Source of the DNA: an uncultured Candidatus Melainabacteria bacterium
GTDB taxonomy: Bacteria; Cyanobacteriota; Vampirovibrionia; Gastranaerophilales; Gastranaerophilaceae
DNA: 64,000 nt
Direction: 5' to 3'
Assembly (NCBI GenBank): GCA_934717745.1
Contig: CAKUZB010000003.1
Coordinates: forward strand, 113,829-177,828
Shown piece by piece: positions 9,389-17,933 of the stretch; the first letter of the stretch is position 1; every line of letters begins with the position of its first letter. Position numbers and translations under genes: made by a program. Under the pieces are notes generated by a model. It ran no database searches. It was not told the DNA's origin and saw nothing but the letters and a program-made list of their open reading frames with translations.

Positions 9389-9474
9389 TTTCGCTTAACA
9401 AAATGATAAAAAAAGGTTAACGTAGGATACAAGGAGACTCCAAAAAAGTATCAAAATAATAGGGGAGATAAGTA

Positions 9475-10044
9475 ATGAAATCACAACATAAACAAATAAT
9501 AAAAGAAAAAAGTTCCAAAATGGTAAGCGATTTTTTAGAGAAAAGTAATCTTCACAAAAAAGATTTTGCAGAAATGATAGGTGTAACACTTTCTTATGTA
9601 TACAATTTAATTGATAACTCAATTCCATTTTCTACCCGAGGAACTACAATTGAACGTATTGCAACAGTTATGGAAATTGAACCTGAAGAATTTGATGAAT
9701 ACAAAATTCCTCAAGAACCCATCATAATTGATGAATCAGTTGAGTTTATAAAAGATAAAATGGCAAAAAAGGGGTTGAGTGTAGTGAATTTCTTAAAATC
9801 ATTTCCACGTAAAAAACGACTTGATACCGTTGATATACTAAGAGGTGCAATGCCGATACCTATCGATTTTAAAGAATTGAGCATGATTGGACAAGTTTTA
9901 GATTTAAGCAACGATGAAATTTATCCAATCTGGGAAAACCGAGTAAAACAAGTCTTGGAAGCAGGGGGAATGAATATATATTCAAATTCAAGTCTTGTAA
10001 ATTCCATGTTCGAATGTGCAAAAAAATACATAGACTTGAAATAA
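9475..10044 (+). CDS. Cro/CI-type HTH transcriptional regulator
   Basis: The 189-residue protein has an N-terminal XRE-like helix-turn-helix at about residues 16-72 (KKDFAEMIGVTLSYVYNLID), followed by ERIATVMEIEPEEFDEY, typical of small lambda-repressor-fold domains. The C-terminal 110 residues match nothing I recognise; they may be an oligomerisation or sensor region. A strong GGGGAGA box precedes the ATG. The leader of about 100 bases contains TACC/GGTA half-sites and repeated TTAAC, suggesting self-control. It is monocistronic, ending in a clear terminator. Confidence 0.8.
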   Translation: MKSQHKQIIKEKSSKMVSDFLEKSNLHKKDFAEMIGVTLSYVYNLIDNSIPFSTRGTTIERIATVMEIEPEEFDEYKIPQEPIIIDESVEFIKDKMAKKGLSVVNFLKSFPRKKRLDTVDILRGAMPIPIDFKELSMIGQVLDLSNDEIYPIWENRVKQVLEAGGMNIYSNSSLVNSMFECAKKYIDLK

Positions 10045-10072
10045 GTTAAACAAAAAACATAAGGTTAAAATT

Positions 10073-10100
10073 AGGGTAAATTGTAAAATTTACCCTTTTT
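10073..10100 (+). terminator. Terminator after HTH regulator
   Basis: Arms 10073-10082 and 10087-10096 (AGGGTAAATT and its complement) enclose a four-base loop and run into five T residues. Confidence 0.88.
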
Positions 10101-10123
10101 ATTAATATTTTTTAAAAAAGTAG

Positions 10124-10152
10124 TTGACTTAGAAATTTTTTCTTGCTAAATT
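10124..10152 (+). promoter_or_regulatory. Strong promoter of the tRNA-Lys transcript
   Basis: TTGACT and TAAATT are separated by exactly 17 bases, and TGC directly before the -10 makes it an extended -10 promoter. The start site should lie near 10159, about 115 bases ahead of the tRNA, just before a tetraloop hairpin. Confidence 0.8.
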
Positions 10153-10162
10153 AAATGTACAC

Positions 10163-10253
10163 CAAATCGAAAGATTTGCACTTGAATCTCAGTAGTTTTG
10201 ATTACGAAACTCGACTGAAAGGTGAATAGGGTTGGTTTCACCCCTGAGACAAG
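10163..10253 (+). ncRNA. Unidentified structured RNA in the tRNA-Lys leader
   Basis: Between the promoter and tRNA-Lys the sequence folds on inspection into a 5' hairpin with a GAAA tetraloop (10163-10168 with 10173-10178) and a three-way junction. The closing stem joins 10181-10192 to 10244-10253 (ten pairs, two bulged A). Inside are hairpins 10194-10198/10207-10211 and 10221-10226/10237-10242. There is no ATG-initiated reading frame. I do not recognise a known riboswitch or ribozyme core. It may be a processed small RNA or a structured pre-tRNA leader. Confidence 0.5.
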
Positions 10254-10274
10254 TTAAACGGAATTCAAAAGTGT

Positions 10275-10350
10275 GGGCATGTAGCTCAGCAGGTAGAGCA
10301 CTCCCCTTTTAAGGGATAGGTCGCGCGTTCGAATCGCGCCATGCCCACCA
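10275..10350 (+). tRNA. tRNA-Lys (anticodon UUU)
   Basis: A complete 76-base cloverleaf can be drawn: acceptor GGGCATG pairs with CATGCCC, D stem GCTC/GAGC, anticodon loop CTTTTAA giving UUU, T stem GCGCG/CGCGC around TTCGAAT, and an encoded CCA end. The outermost anticodon-stem pair is C-U mismatched. It is the only tRNA I see in the window. Confidence 0.96.
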
Positions 10351-10365
10351 CTTTTCAAACAACAG

Positions 10366-10390
10366 AGGCTCGAGTCAGGAGCCTTTTTTT
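10366..10390 (+). terminator. Terminator after tRNA-Lys
   Basis: AGGCTC (10366-10371) pairs with GAGCCT (10379-10384) over a seven-base loop, followed by a run of seven T. Confidence 0.88.
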
Positions 10391-10422
10391 GTATCAAAAA
10401 TTTTTGTTATTGATTAGGGAAT

Positions 10423-11448
10423 ATGCAAAATACTAAACTTAGTTTACTTATATTATTAATTATCATCGCTCTGGCAACAATCTCGCTTGTTGTTCATTCA
10501 GAAGATTTTTTAAGTGCGAAAAATTCAACTGAAGATTTTTCAGATTTTGTTGAAGCAACAATGACAGACCCTAACGCACAGCAAAAACAACAGGAAAAAG
10601 ATGAATTTAACAGACGCAGAGAAGAAAGACGAAAACAAAAAGAAGCAGAACAACAAAGTATTCAGACTTATGAACAAGGACTTGGAGAAAACTTAGGTGT
10701 TAATCCTATTGTTTATTTGAGCGGTAAATCTAAAGCAGAAATTTACAGATTAAGAAAGAAATTTGTTGCACAATCTATATTTGCAAATGCAAACTATCAG
10801 CCATCAGAGGAAGTTTTTGGCGGAATTGTTGATGGAAAACCATGGATTGATGCAAATCCTTGCACAATAGGTTCAACGGGTTTACAAGGAACAAATAAAG
10901 AGTCAGAAGAATCTCGTTTTATATCAAATCCAAATATGCTTGTTGCAATAGAATACCCGTTCAATTTTAGTAATTACAAAAGCCAATCGTGGTGCGAAGA
11001 ATCAGAAACAAAACTTATTCCACTAGAAATCCGATATTTAAAAGAAAAGAATGAAATAATTGTTGTTTACAATTATCTTCCATTTATGGCACCTGTTGGA
11101 AACAAATGGTTTTATGTGTTTAATGGCATTAACGCAAGAGATTTTGGATATAAATACGCTTACGTAGACAATTCTAAATCAACATATAAACCTCATTATA
11201 AAGACCCGGTAAATATAAGCAATTCGGTTATTGAATTTCAAAACTTTATTCATTTGGGTGGAGCATGCGGACACGAAGGCGGTTGCAACAATGGTTCTCC
11301 AAGACAAACATTCCTTGAATTTCAAGACAATTTCACAGAATACAAATATAAATATAGAGAAATTTATATAAAACTTTGGAAAAATAGACCGGCCTCAACA
11401 AATTCACCGGCTGATATTACAGAACGAATTATTCTAAAATGGTCATAA
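10423..11448 (+). CDS. Exported or membrane-anchored protein, function unknown
   Basis: I do not recognise this 341-residue protein. It begins with a hydrophobic signal or anchor (about residues 5-24, LSLLILLIIIALATISLVV), followed by a charged Gln/Lys/Arg linker (residues 50-85) and a globular part with several cysteines, including ACGHEGGCNNGSP near residue 280. The extracytoplasmic location and paired cysteines suggest disulfide bonds or metal binding, which is inference. AGGGA precedes the ATG. It has its own region between the tRNA terminator and the mutS2 promoter. Confidence 0.7.
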   Translation: MQNTKLSLLILLIIIALATISLVVHSEDFLSAKNSTEDFSDFVEATMTDPNAQQKQQEKDEFNRRREERRKQKEAEQQSIQTYEQGLGENLGVNPIVYLSGKSKAEIYRLRKKFVAQSIFANANYQPSEEVFGGIVDGKPWIDANPCTIGSTGLQGTNKESEESRFISNPNMLVAIEYPFNFSNYKSQSWCEESETKLIPLEIRYLKEKNEIIVVYNYLPFMAPVGNKWFYVFNGINARDFGYKYAYVDNSKSTYKPHYKDPVNISNSVIEFQNFIHLGGACGHEGGCNNGSPRQTFLEFQDNFTEYKYKYREIYIKLWKNRPASTNSPADITERIILKWS

Positions 11449-11490
11449 TACTAAATGTATTATTAATTTAAACAAATAAAACGTTACAAC

Positions 11491-11519
11491 TTGCATGCCG
11501 AGTTAATTTGTTTTAAAAT
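11491..11519 (+). promoter_or_regulatory. Promoter of mutS2, leaderless layout
   Basis: TTGCAT (11491-11496), a 17-base spacer and TAAAAT (11514-11519) form a good sigma-70 promoter. The start site near 11526 is two bases from the ATG at 11528, and no ribosome-binding site exists. Confidence 0.65.
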
Positions 11520-11527
11520 ATTTTATT

Positions 11528-13891
11528 ATGAGTATATTAGATAAAAGTAAAAAAACATTAGAATTTGACAAAATTTTGTCAGCATTGGCATCATTCGCTA
11601 GAACTCAACAGAGTCAACAATTATGCCTTAATCTTGAACCAGATACGGATTTCGATAGAATTCAAGAAAATTTAACATTAACAAAAGAAGCAAAAATCTT
11701 AATTGACAAACTTTTAGAGTTGCCTATTGAACACCTTACAGATTTAACTTCTATTGATAACAACCAATTAAACAGTTATCTTTCAGAAAAAGAATTGCTA
11801 AGTATGGCAAAAAGTTTGCGTTCTGCTCGTTTGGTTAAAAACTTTATGAGAGAAAACACTCTTGCGGACAGTGCATTGAGTAAACTTTCTTCTCAAATTA
11901 TTCCAAACAAAGAACTTGAAGACCAAATCTTTGCAAAATTTGATGAAGCAGACTGCATAAAAAAAGATGCGACAGATGTTTTATTCGGATTTTACACAAG
12001 TTTAAAAGATGCAGAAAAAGAGATTAAAACAAAAATAAATGAGTTATTAAATTCACCTGATTTTGCACAATATTTACAAGAACCAATTTACACAATTAGA
12101 GATAACAGAATTGTATTCCCAATTATGGCTGGTGCAAAAGGTAAAATTTCAGGTATTACTCACGATGTTTCAGCAACAAACAAAACTGCATATATTGAAC
12201 CATCAGTTCTTGTTGCAATGAATAACAAAATTCGTGAATTAAAAGTAAAAATCAAAGATGAAATCGTTAAAATTCTTACAGATTTAACAAAACAAATTAA
12301 AAAGAATATTGAAACATTCAAAGTAAATGAACAAATCTTAGCGGAATTAGATTTACACTTTGCTAAAGCAAGATACGCAGTGAAACTTCACGCAGAAGAA
12401 CCTGAACTTGTAAAAGACAGAGTTTTGAAACTTGAAGGAATAAAACACCCGTTGTTAATTTCCAGAGTTCCAAATATCGTTGCAAACGATTTTTCACTAG
12501 GCGACGGATACACATCTTTAATCATTACAGGTTCAAACACTGGTGGTAAGACCGTTACACTTAAAACTGTCGGCTTATTTGTATTAATGACCAGAGCCGG
12601 AATGTTTTTACCTTGTGGCTCAGCAAAAGTTTATCCATTCGCAAAAGTTCTTGCTGACATTGGCGATGAACAAGACTTAATGCAAAACTTGTCAACTTTC
12701 TCATCTCACATGAACAATATTATTAACATATTGAACACCGCAGACGAAGAAGCACTAGTATTATTAGATGAAATTTGTGCAGGTACAGACCCTCAAGAAG
12801 GTGCATCATTAGCAGAAGTTATTCTTGATGAATTAGTTGTAAAAAAAGCACTATGCGTAACAACAACTCACATTGGCGAATTGAAATCTCTTGAATACAC
12901 AAACGCACACTTCAAAAATGCTTGCGTAGAATTTAACAGAGAAACATTACAACCTACATACAAACTTACAATAGGTATCCCTGGGGCAAGTAATGCTATT
13001 TTTATTGCAGGAAACTTAGGTTTGAGCCAAGAACTTGTTGAAAGAGCAAAATCAACATTGAACATTCAACGAGATCCATCAGCAGTAATTATTGAAAAAT
13101 TACAAGAAACTCAACAAAAACTTGCAAAAAATCTTCAAGATGTAGAATCAATGAAGATTTCATCACAAAAAGCAAAAGATGAATATGAAGTTAAACTTGC
13201 AGAATTACGCAGAGATAAACGTAAAACACTGAAAGCAATCGAAAGTAAATTCTCTGAAGAATTTGATAATGTTCGCTTAGAAATAAAAGATATTATGAGC
13301 GAAATCAGACGTGAAAAATCGGAAAAAGTTGCAAGACGTTCATATACTCGTTTATCGTACTTGGAAAATGATTTTAAAGACCAAGTAGATAATGCTATGG
13401 ATAAACAAACTTATGATGAACTTATTTGGGATTCAATCAAAGTTGGCGATACAGTTATGATTAAGGAATTGAACCAACCTGTAACAGTTGTTTCTTTGCC
13501 TGATAAAAATAATAACTTAACCGTTCAAATGGGTCTTATCAAGACAAAAATTAGCAAAGACCAAGTTGCAAAACTTGATGCCTCTTTGACTAAAAAACCT
13601 CAATTAAAGTTAAGACCGCTAGAATCATTTGAATTAAAACGTAGCGGAATGTCAAACACTCTTGATTTAAGAGGTTATAAGGTAGACGAAGCCCTTGATA
13701 GTCTTGAAGCATACTTAGACAAAGCAAGTCTTGCTAATTTAACACCGGTTTATATTGTTCATGGCAACGGCACCGGTGCATTGAAAACATATATTAGAGA
13801 TTATGTTTCAACTTCACCTTATGTTGCAAAATACCGTATAGGCGAACCCGCAGAAGGTGGCGACGGAGTTACTGTTATTGACATTAACTAA
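11528..13891 (+). CDS. mutS2: Endonuclease MutS2
   Basis: The 787-residue protein is a MutS2 ATPase. The ABC-type ATPase has Walker A GSNTGGKTVTLKTV at about residue 335 and Walker B LVLLDEICAGTDPQEG. A coiled-coil clamp follows (residues about 515-625) and a C-terminal Smr nuclease domain from about residue 711 (LDLRGYKVDEALDSL and YIVHGNGTGALK). MutS2 proteins suppress recombination and, in Bacillus subtilis, rescue collided ribosomes; they are not mismatch-repair proteins. Length and domain order are standard. It is monocistronic with its own promoter and terminator, and its message is predicted to be leaderless. Confidence 0.96.
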   Translation: MSILDKSKKTLEFDKILSALASFARTQQSQQLCLNLEPDTDFDRIQENLTLTKEAKILIDKLLELPIEHLTDLTSIDNNQLNSYLSEKELLSMAKSLRSARLVKNFMRENTLADSALSKLSSQIIPNKELEDQIFAKFDEADCIKKDATDVLFGFYTSLKDAEKEIKTKINELLNSPDFAQYLQEPIYTIRDNRIVFPIMAGAKGKISGITHDVSATNKTAYIEPSVLVAMNNKIRELKVKIKDEIVKILTDLTKQIKKNIETFKVNEQILAELDLHFAKARYAVKLHAEEPELVKDRVLKLEGIKHPLLISRVPNIVANDFSLGDGYTSLIITGSNTGGKTVTLKTVGLFVLMTRAGMFLPCGSAKVYPFAKVLADIGDEQDLMQNLSTFSSHMNNIINILNTADEEALVLLDEICAGTDPQEGASLAEVILDELVVKKALCVTTTHIGELKSLEYTNAHFKNACVEFNRETLQPTYKLTIGIPGASNAIFIAGNLGLSQELVERAKSTLNIQRDPSAVIIEKLQETQQKLAKNLQDVESMKISSQKAKDEYEVKLAELRRDKRKTLKAIESKFSEEFDNVRLEIKDIMSEIRREKSEKVARRSYTRLSYLENDFKDQVDNAMDKQTYDELIWDSIKVGDTVMIKELNQPVTVVSLPDKNNNLTVQMGLIKTKISKDQVAKLDASLTKKPQLKLRPLESFELKRSGMSNTLDLRGYKVDEALDSLEAYLDKASLANLTPVYIVHGNGTGALKTYIRDYVSTSPYVAKYRIGEPAEGGDGVTVIDIN

Positions 13892-13917
13892 AAAATATTA
13901 AGTATGTAAAAAAAAAT

Positions 13918-13950
13918 AACAAACGCACTCGTAATTTGAGTGCGTTTGTT
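13918..13950 (+). terminator. Terminator after mutS2
   Basis: A 13-base perfect stem (13918-13930 with 13938-13950, AACAAACGCACTC) encloses a seven-base loop with A-tract before and T-rich sequence after. Confidence 0.9.
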
Positions 13951-14009
13951 TTATAATTGGCATATATTTAATGGTCTTATAAAATTTATATTAAAAACAC
14001 GGAGAATTT

Positions 14010-15080
14010 ATGACAAAGAAAAACTATTCAGATGAAGAGTTTGAAGCCTTATTGGGCTCTTACGATTACAATTTTAAAAAAGGTGATTTAGTAAAAGGTA
14101 CAGTTTGTGGTTACACATCAGACGGAGCATTGATTGATATTGGTGCAAAAACATCTGCAACAGTTTCAATTAGAGAAGCAGTTTCTGACAAAAGTAACAA
14201 TATTGAATCAGTGTTAGAAAAAGGTAAAGAATATGAATTCTTAATCATTACAGATGAAGATATTGATGGCAAAATGCAACTATCTAGCCTAAAGGTTCAA
14301 CAAGCATACACTTGGAAAGAATTAGAAAAACTTAAAGAAGCAAACGAAACAATTCTTGGAGAAATCTCTGCTATTGTTAGAGGTGGCTTAATTGTTGATA
14401 TACTTGGAATTAAAGGTTTTGTACCATCAAGCCAAATCAAAAATAGAGATCAACAATTTGAAGTTGGCAACAAAATTGAATTAAAAATCTTAACTTTAGA
14501 TAGCCAACAAAACAGTTTCATTTTATCTAACAAAAAAGTTTACTCTGAAGCAAACGAAGAAGAAAAAGAAAACTTGTTCTCTCAAATCAAAGTTGGACAA
14601 ATTCTTAAAGGCGACGTTGTTAGAATAACTGATTTCGGTGCATTTGTTGACCTTGGCGGAATTGACGGTTTATTACCATTATCTCAAATTTCTTGGAAAT
14701 GGATAGACCACCCATCAGACAGATTAAAAATTAATGATAAAATTGAAGTTGAAGTAATCGCTGTTGATTACGATAAACAAAGAGTTTCATTAAGTTTAAA
14801 AAATCTTGAAGAAGACCCTTGGATTGAAGCAGAAAAAGTTATCAAAGAGGGTGAACTAAGAGAAGGCAAAATTACAAGAATTAAACAATTTGGTGCATTC
14901 GTTGAAATCTATGCCGGTGTTGAAGCATTGCTTCCTCAACAAGAACTTGCAAATTATGAAAGTAATAACAATTGCATAGCAAAAGTTGGAGATACAATAC
15001 AAACATACATTGTAAAATTTAACCCGCAAGATAAACGTATCGCATTGAGTGTTACAGCACCTGAATTGGCTAGTGTTTAA
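14010..15080 (+). CDS. rpsA: S1-domain RNA-binding protein (ribosomal protein S1-like)
   Basis: The 356-residue protein holds four S1 repeats: KKGDLVKGTVCGYTSDGALI (from residue 21), a divergent repeat near residue 110 (GEISAIVRGGLIVDILGIKG), the best conserved one near residue 195 (LKGDVVRITDFGAFVDLGG) and a fourth near 285 (REGKITRIKQFGAFVEI). This is shorter than the six-domain proteobacterial S1 and close to the three- or four-domain proteins of Cyanobacteria and Firmicutes. It should help mRNA bind the 30S subunit. GGAG precedes the ATG by six bases. Its stop overlaps the end of convergent maf by four bases. Confidence 0.88.
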   Translation: MTKKNYSDEEFEALLGSYDYNFKKGDLVKGTVCGYTSDGALIDIGAKTSATVSIREAVSDKSNNIESVLEKGKEYEFLIITDEDIDGKMQLSSLKVQQAYTWKELEKLKEANETILGEISAIVRGGLIVDILGIKGFVPSSQIKNRDQQFEVGNKIELKILTLDSQQNSFILSNKKVYSEANEEEKENLFSQIKVGQILKGDVVRITDFGAFVDLGGIDGLLPLSQISWKWIDHPSDRLKINDKIEVEVIAVDYDKQRVSLSLKNLEEDPWIEAEKVIKEGELREGKITRIKQFGAFVEIYAGVEALLPQQELANYESNNNCIAKVGDTIQTYIVKFNPQDKRIALSVTAPELASV

Positions 15081-15646
15081 CGTTTAAAAGCCGAAAGTAC
15101 TTTTTTTAATGCTTTCGGACATAATCCAATAATATTTTCAAAACTGCCACCTACGCTTTTAACAAAGCCTTGTGGCAGTTCTTGTATTCCGTAAGAACCT
15201 GCTTTATCAAAAGGTTTAAAACTTTCAATGTAATTATGAATCATCTCATCTGATATATCTTCAAATTCAACATAACTTGTTGTTGAATTTATTTTCTTAC
15301 GCATTGTTTGAACATCTATTACGCAAACAGAAGTTACAACAAAATGTTGTTTACCTGATAAATGCTTTAACATAGAATATGCTTCCGTTTTATCATGTGG
15401 CTTACCTAGAATTGTTTTATCTAAAACAACGACAGTATCAGCACCCACAACTAATGCTGGTTCTTTTATTGTTTTTGCAACTGCAAGAGCCTTGTTATAT
15501 GCTAATTTTTCTATTTTATCATAAGAAAATTCATGATTTTCCAAAACTTCTTCGTAAGGTGATTTTATAATCTCAAAATCTAATCCTAAATCCTCAAAAA
15601 TCTTTTTACGTCTTGGCGAACCTGATGCTAAAATTAATCTTTTCAT
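15077..15646 (-). CDS. maf: Maf-like nucleotide pyrophosphatase
   Basis: The 189-residue protein is a Maf/YhdE house-cleaning pyrophosphatase acting on non-canonical or methylated nucleoside triphosphates. Motifs: LILASGSPRRKKIFEDLGL at the N-terminus, VVGADTVVVLDKTILGKP, HLSGKQHFVVTSVCVI and FDKAGSYGIQ with the catalytic aspartate. The start chosen is the ATG at 15646; a GTG nine bases upstream is possible but lies on the predicted transcription start. No Shine-Dalgarno is present and an extended -10 sits just upstream. Its end overlaps rpsA. Confidence 0.92.
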   Translation of the reverse strand: MKRLILASGSPRRKKIFEDLGLDFEIIKSPYEEVLENHEFSYDKIEKLAYNKALAVAKTIKEPALVVGADTVVVLDKTILGKPHDKTEAYSMLKHLSGKQHFVVTSVCVIDVQTMRKKINSTTSYVEFEDISDEMIHNYIESFKPFDKAGSYGIQELPQGFVKSVGGSFENIIGLCPKALKKVLSAFKR

Positions 15647-15655
15647 AATTAACAC

Positions 15656-15664
15656 ATTATAGCA
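15656..15664 (-). promoter_or_regulatory. Extended -10 promoter of maf
   Basis: On the minus strand TGCTATAAT is a perfect extended -10 box; initiation near 15649 leaves about three bases before the maf ATG. Confidence 0.6.
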
Positions 15665-15772
15665 CTTTAAATTTGGAAGTAAATAAATTTAAAAACTGAT
15701 TCTATAATAAGCATTACAAAATCTATAAAAATATCTGAAGAAGTTAAATTCTCAACTACATACAACAAAAAA

Positions 15773-15795
15773 TCCAGATTAAACCATAATCTGGA
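15773..15795 (-). terminator. Terminator after the 83-residue protein gene
   Basis: TCCAGATTA (15773-15781) pairs with TAATCTGGA (15787-15795); on the minus strand the stem runs into TTTTTTG. Confidence 0.85.
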
Positions 15796-15828
15796 CTTCT
15801 TGTTTTGGATATGAATTTTATTTTTAAA

Positions 15829-16080
15829 CTATGCTGCTTGTTGGACTTGAATTGGTCTTGTTGTATATCTTGCTGTTCTTGCATTCAATCTTGAACATGC
15901 CGAATTCAATCTTTGATTTAGTACAAACATATTGCGACTCATCGCTGCATAATCATTCATTGCTGACATCATTTTCTCCGGATGAATCATTGAGGCCGAA
16001 TTATCGTGGTTATCAACTTGTTCTTTTGCATATTTTTTTACTAACAATTGATCGATGTAATCTCTAGCGCCGATAGCCAT
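15829..16080 (-). CDS. Small protein of unknown function, 83 residues
   Basis: I do not recognise this protein. It is hydrophilic, without signal peptide or membrane segment, and its C-terminal half is rich in Arg, Asn and Gln (LNQRLNSACSRLNARTARY). The reading frame is supported by a GAGG box nine bases before the ATG and a dedicated terminator. It is monocistronic. Its long upstream region contains an element almost identical in sequence and spacing to that before the glycine-zipper gene at 23286-24578, which suggests common control. Confidence 0.65.
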   Translation of the reverse strand: MAIGARDYIDQLLVKKYAKEQVDNHDNSASMIHPEKMMSAMNDYAAMSRNMFVLNQRLNSACSRLNARTARYTTRPIQVQQAA

Positions 16081-16224
16081 AATTTATTTTCCTCTTTTTA
16101 TCTTGTACGTGTAACTTAAGAATTTTAAAGAATTTTTGTAATACAAATTTAACAACATATACAAAACAGTTATTCTATAACTCTTTTATATTGTTATTTA
16201 TTTTTTGTTGTATCGATAATCTCT

Positions 16225-16294
16225 AATATCCTTACATTTATATAAAGATTTTTTTTCTAAAAAAATTGACTTTTTTATTAAACTTAAGTTAACA
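16225..16294. promoter_or_regulatory. Shared upstream element, copy A
   Basis: The segment contains AATATC, TATAAAG (16241), an A/T block, AAAAAAATTGACTTTTTTA and GTTAACA (16288). The distance from TATAAAG to TTGAC is 25 bases, exactly as in copy B at 24595-24673. Read on the minus strand, CTTTATATAA could serve as a -10 region for the downstream small-protein gene, leaving a leader of about 150 bases. Confidence 0.5.
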
Positions 16295-16322
16295 TTTCTT
16301 AATAAACTCTCAAACATGTATA

Positions 16323-16362
16323 AATAAAGGCGGTTCGGCTGAAAGCCGAACCGTCCTTTATT
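16323..16362 (-). terminator. Terminator after the permease pair
   Basis: A GC-rich stem of about 18 pairs with one bulged base (CGGTTCGGCT and its complement around a GAA loop, extended by AATAAAGG) lies directly after the permease stop. Confidence 0.88.
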
Positions 16363-16364
16363 AA

Positions 16365-17933
16365 TTATTTTTCTCTAGAGTAAAATCTTCGTCTTTGTTC
16401 TTCTAAACGTTTTTTATGATACCCATAAGCCATATAAATCCACACACCGATTAACAGCCATACAGGGAACAGGATTGCTGACGTTGTTAAACTAAACATT
16501 GAATAAACCATTAAACCACCACAACAAAATACACCTAAAAGAGGGAATAGCGGTGAAAATGGAACTTTGAATTGTCTTGGTCTATCAGGGTCAGTTTTTC
16601 TTAAAATTAAAACTGCAATACAAATTATAATAAACGATGTAAATGTTCCGAAGTTACAAAGTTCGGCAGAAATACTCAAATCCATAAACAAAGCACCCAA
16701 AATAACTACAAGTGCTGAAAGCCAAGTTAAAGTAACAGGAATTCTTGTTTTTCTGCTGATTCTTCTCATACTTCTTGGTAAAAAGTTATCTCTGCTCATA
16801 GCAAATAAAATTCTTGTTGTACCTAATTGATAAACAAGCAAAACCGAAGTTAAACCGGCAAGAGCGGCGATAGAAATTAAGCCGGCAAACCAATCTTGAT
16901 GAACAAAACTCATCGCATGAGCCAATGGTGCACCGGTATCAACACTTCCAAACGGAACCATACCGGTTAAAACCAATGCTACTAATACATATAAAATTGT
17001 ACAAATAATTAATGTACCTAAAATACCGATAGGTAAATCTCTCTGAGGATTTTTAACTTCTTCTGCTGTTGTTGAAATTGCATCAAAACCAACGTATGCA
17101 AAAAATATTAAAAACGCACCACTAAAAACACCTTCTAAACCGTTTGGAATAAATGGCGACCAGTTTTCAGGTTTAACGTAAAACGCACCTAAAACAATGA
17201 AAGATACTATCATAAATATATTAATTGCAACCATTAAACTTGCGAATTTTGTAGATTCTTTTACTCCACGTAATAATAACAAAGTTAAAAATAATACAAT
17301 TAAAATTGCAGGAACATTTATTGCGACAGGAATAAATCCAAAAATATAAGGAATTTTATCGTGAATATCCCAACCATAGTTATTACACATGTGAGAAATT
17401 GTTATGTAATCATTTCTAAGCCAAATCGGACAACCGGTTACAAAAGAAGGCAAAAGATGAGAAAAACCTTTTAAAAATTGAGTAAAATATCCGCACCAAG
17501 CACTTGCTACTGTAATATTCCCGATTGCATACTCAAGCATTAAAATCCAACCTACCATCCATGCCATAAATTCACCCATTGTTGCGTAGGTATAAGTATA
17601 AGCACTACCCGCAGCAGGAATAATTGCGGCAATTTCAGAGTAACATAACGCTGAAAATACACAGGCAATTGCTGCTAATACCATTGAAATTGAAATTGCA
17701 GGTCCTGCACCAACACTTTCTGCACCACCTTTAATTGCAATACCAATGATTGAAAAAATTCCGGTACCAACAACAGCACCGATGCCTAAAATAATTAAAT
17801 CAAATGCACCTAAAGTTTTCTTTAATTCGGAATGTTTACTTGCGGAAACTAAATCATCAATTGAACGCTTAGTCAGTGCATTACTAAAAAACATTTTTAT
17901 TCTTGATATAATCGATTTTTTATTATTAGCCAT
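16365..17933 (-). CDS. APC family amino-acid permease (second of a tandem pair)
   Basis: The 522-residue protein has about twelve membrane segments and the hallmarks of the CAT/YfnA branch of the APC superfamily: the unwound helix-1 motif GIGAVVGTGIFSIIGIA, AGSAYTYTYATMGEF in helix 3 and the cytoplasmic loop YVGFDAISTTAEEVKNPQRD. It probably imports cationic or neutral amino acids by proton symport; the substrate cannot be told. It overlaps the upstream paralogue by eight bases and is clearly its duplicate, sharing loop sequences throughout. The C-terminal tail is rich in Arg and Lys. Confidence 0.9.
   Translation of the reverse strand: MANNKKSIISRIKMFFSNALTKRSIDDLVSASKHSELKKTLGAFDLIILGIGAVVGTGIFSIIGIAIKGGAESVGAGPAISISMVLAAIACVFSALCYSEIAAIIPAAGSAYTYTYATMGEFMAWMVGWILMLEYAIGNITVASAWCGYFTQFLKGFSHLLPSFVTGCPIWLRNDYITISHMCNNYGWDIHDKIPYIFGFIPVAINVPAILIVLFLTLLLLRGVKESTKFASLMVAINIFMIVSFIVLGAFYVKPENWSPFIPNGLEGVFSGAFLIFFAYVGFDAISTTAEEVKNPQRDLPIGILGTLIICTILYVLVALVLTGMVPFGSVDTGAPLAHAMSFVHQDWFAGLISIAALAGLTSVLLVYQLGTTRILFAMSRDNFLPRSMRRISRKTRIPVTLTWLSALVVILGALFMDLSISAELCNFGTFTSFIIICIAVLILRKTDPDRPRQFKVPFSPLFPLLGVFCCGGLMVYSMFSLTTSAILFPVWLLIGVWIYMAYGYHKKRLEEQRRRFYSREK

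Noticed and set aside
10194..10215. Hammerhead ribozyme core (CGAAAC with a nearby CTGA)
   Set aside because: CGAAAC is present, but the CTGANGA box is missing (CTGAGAC and CTGAAAG do not fit) and no cleavage triplet lies in the right place.
10181..10253. A second, degenerate tRNA before tRNA-Lys
   Set aside because: The length is similar but there is no T-loop TTCGA, no CCA end and no seven-base anticodon loop; it is a three-way junction.
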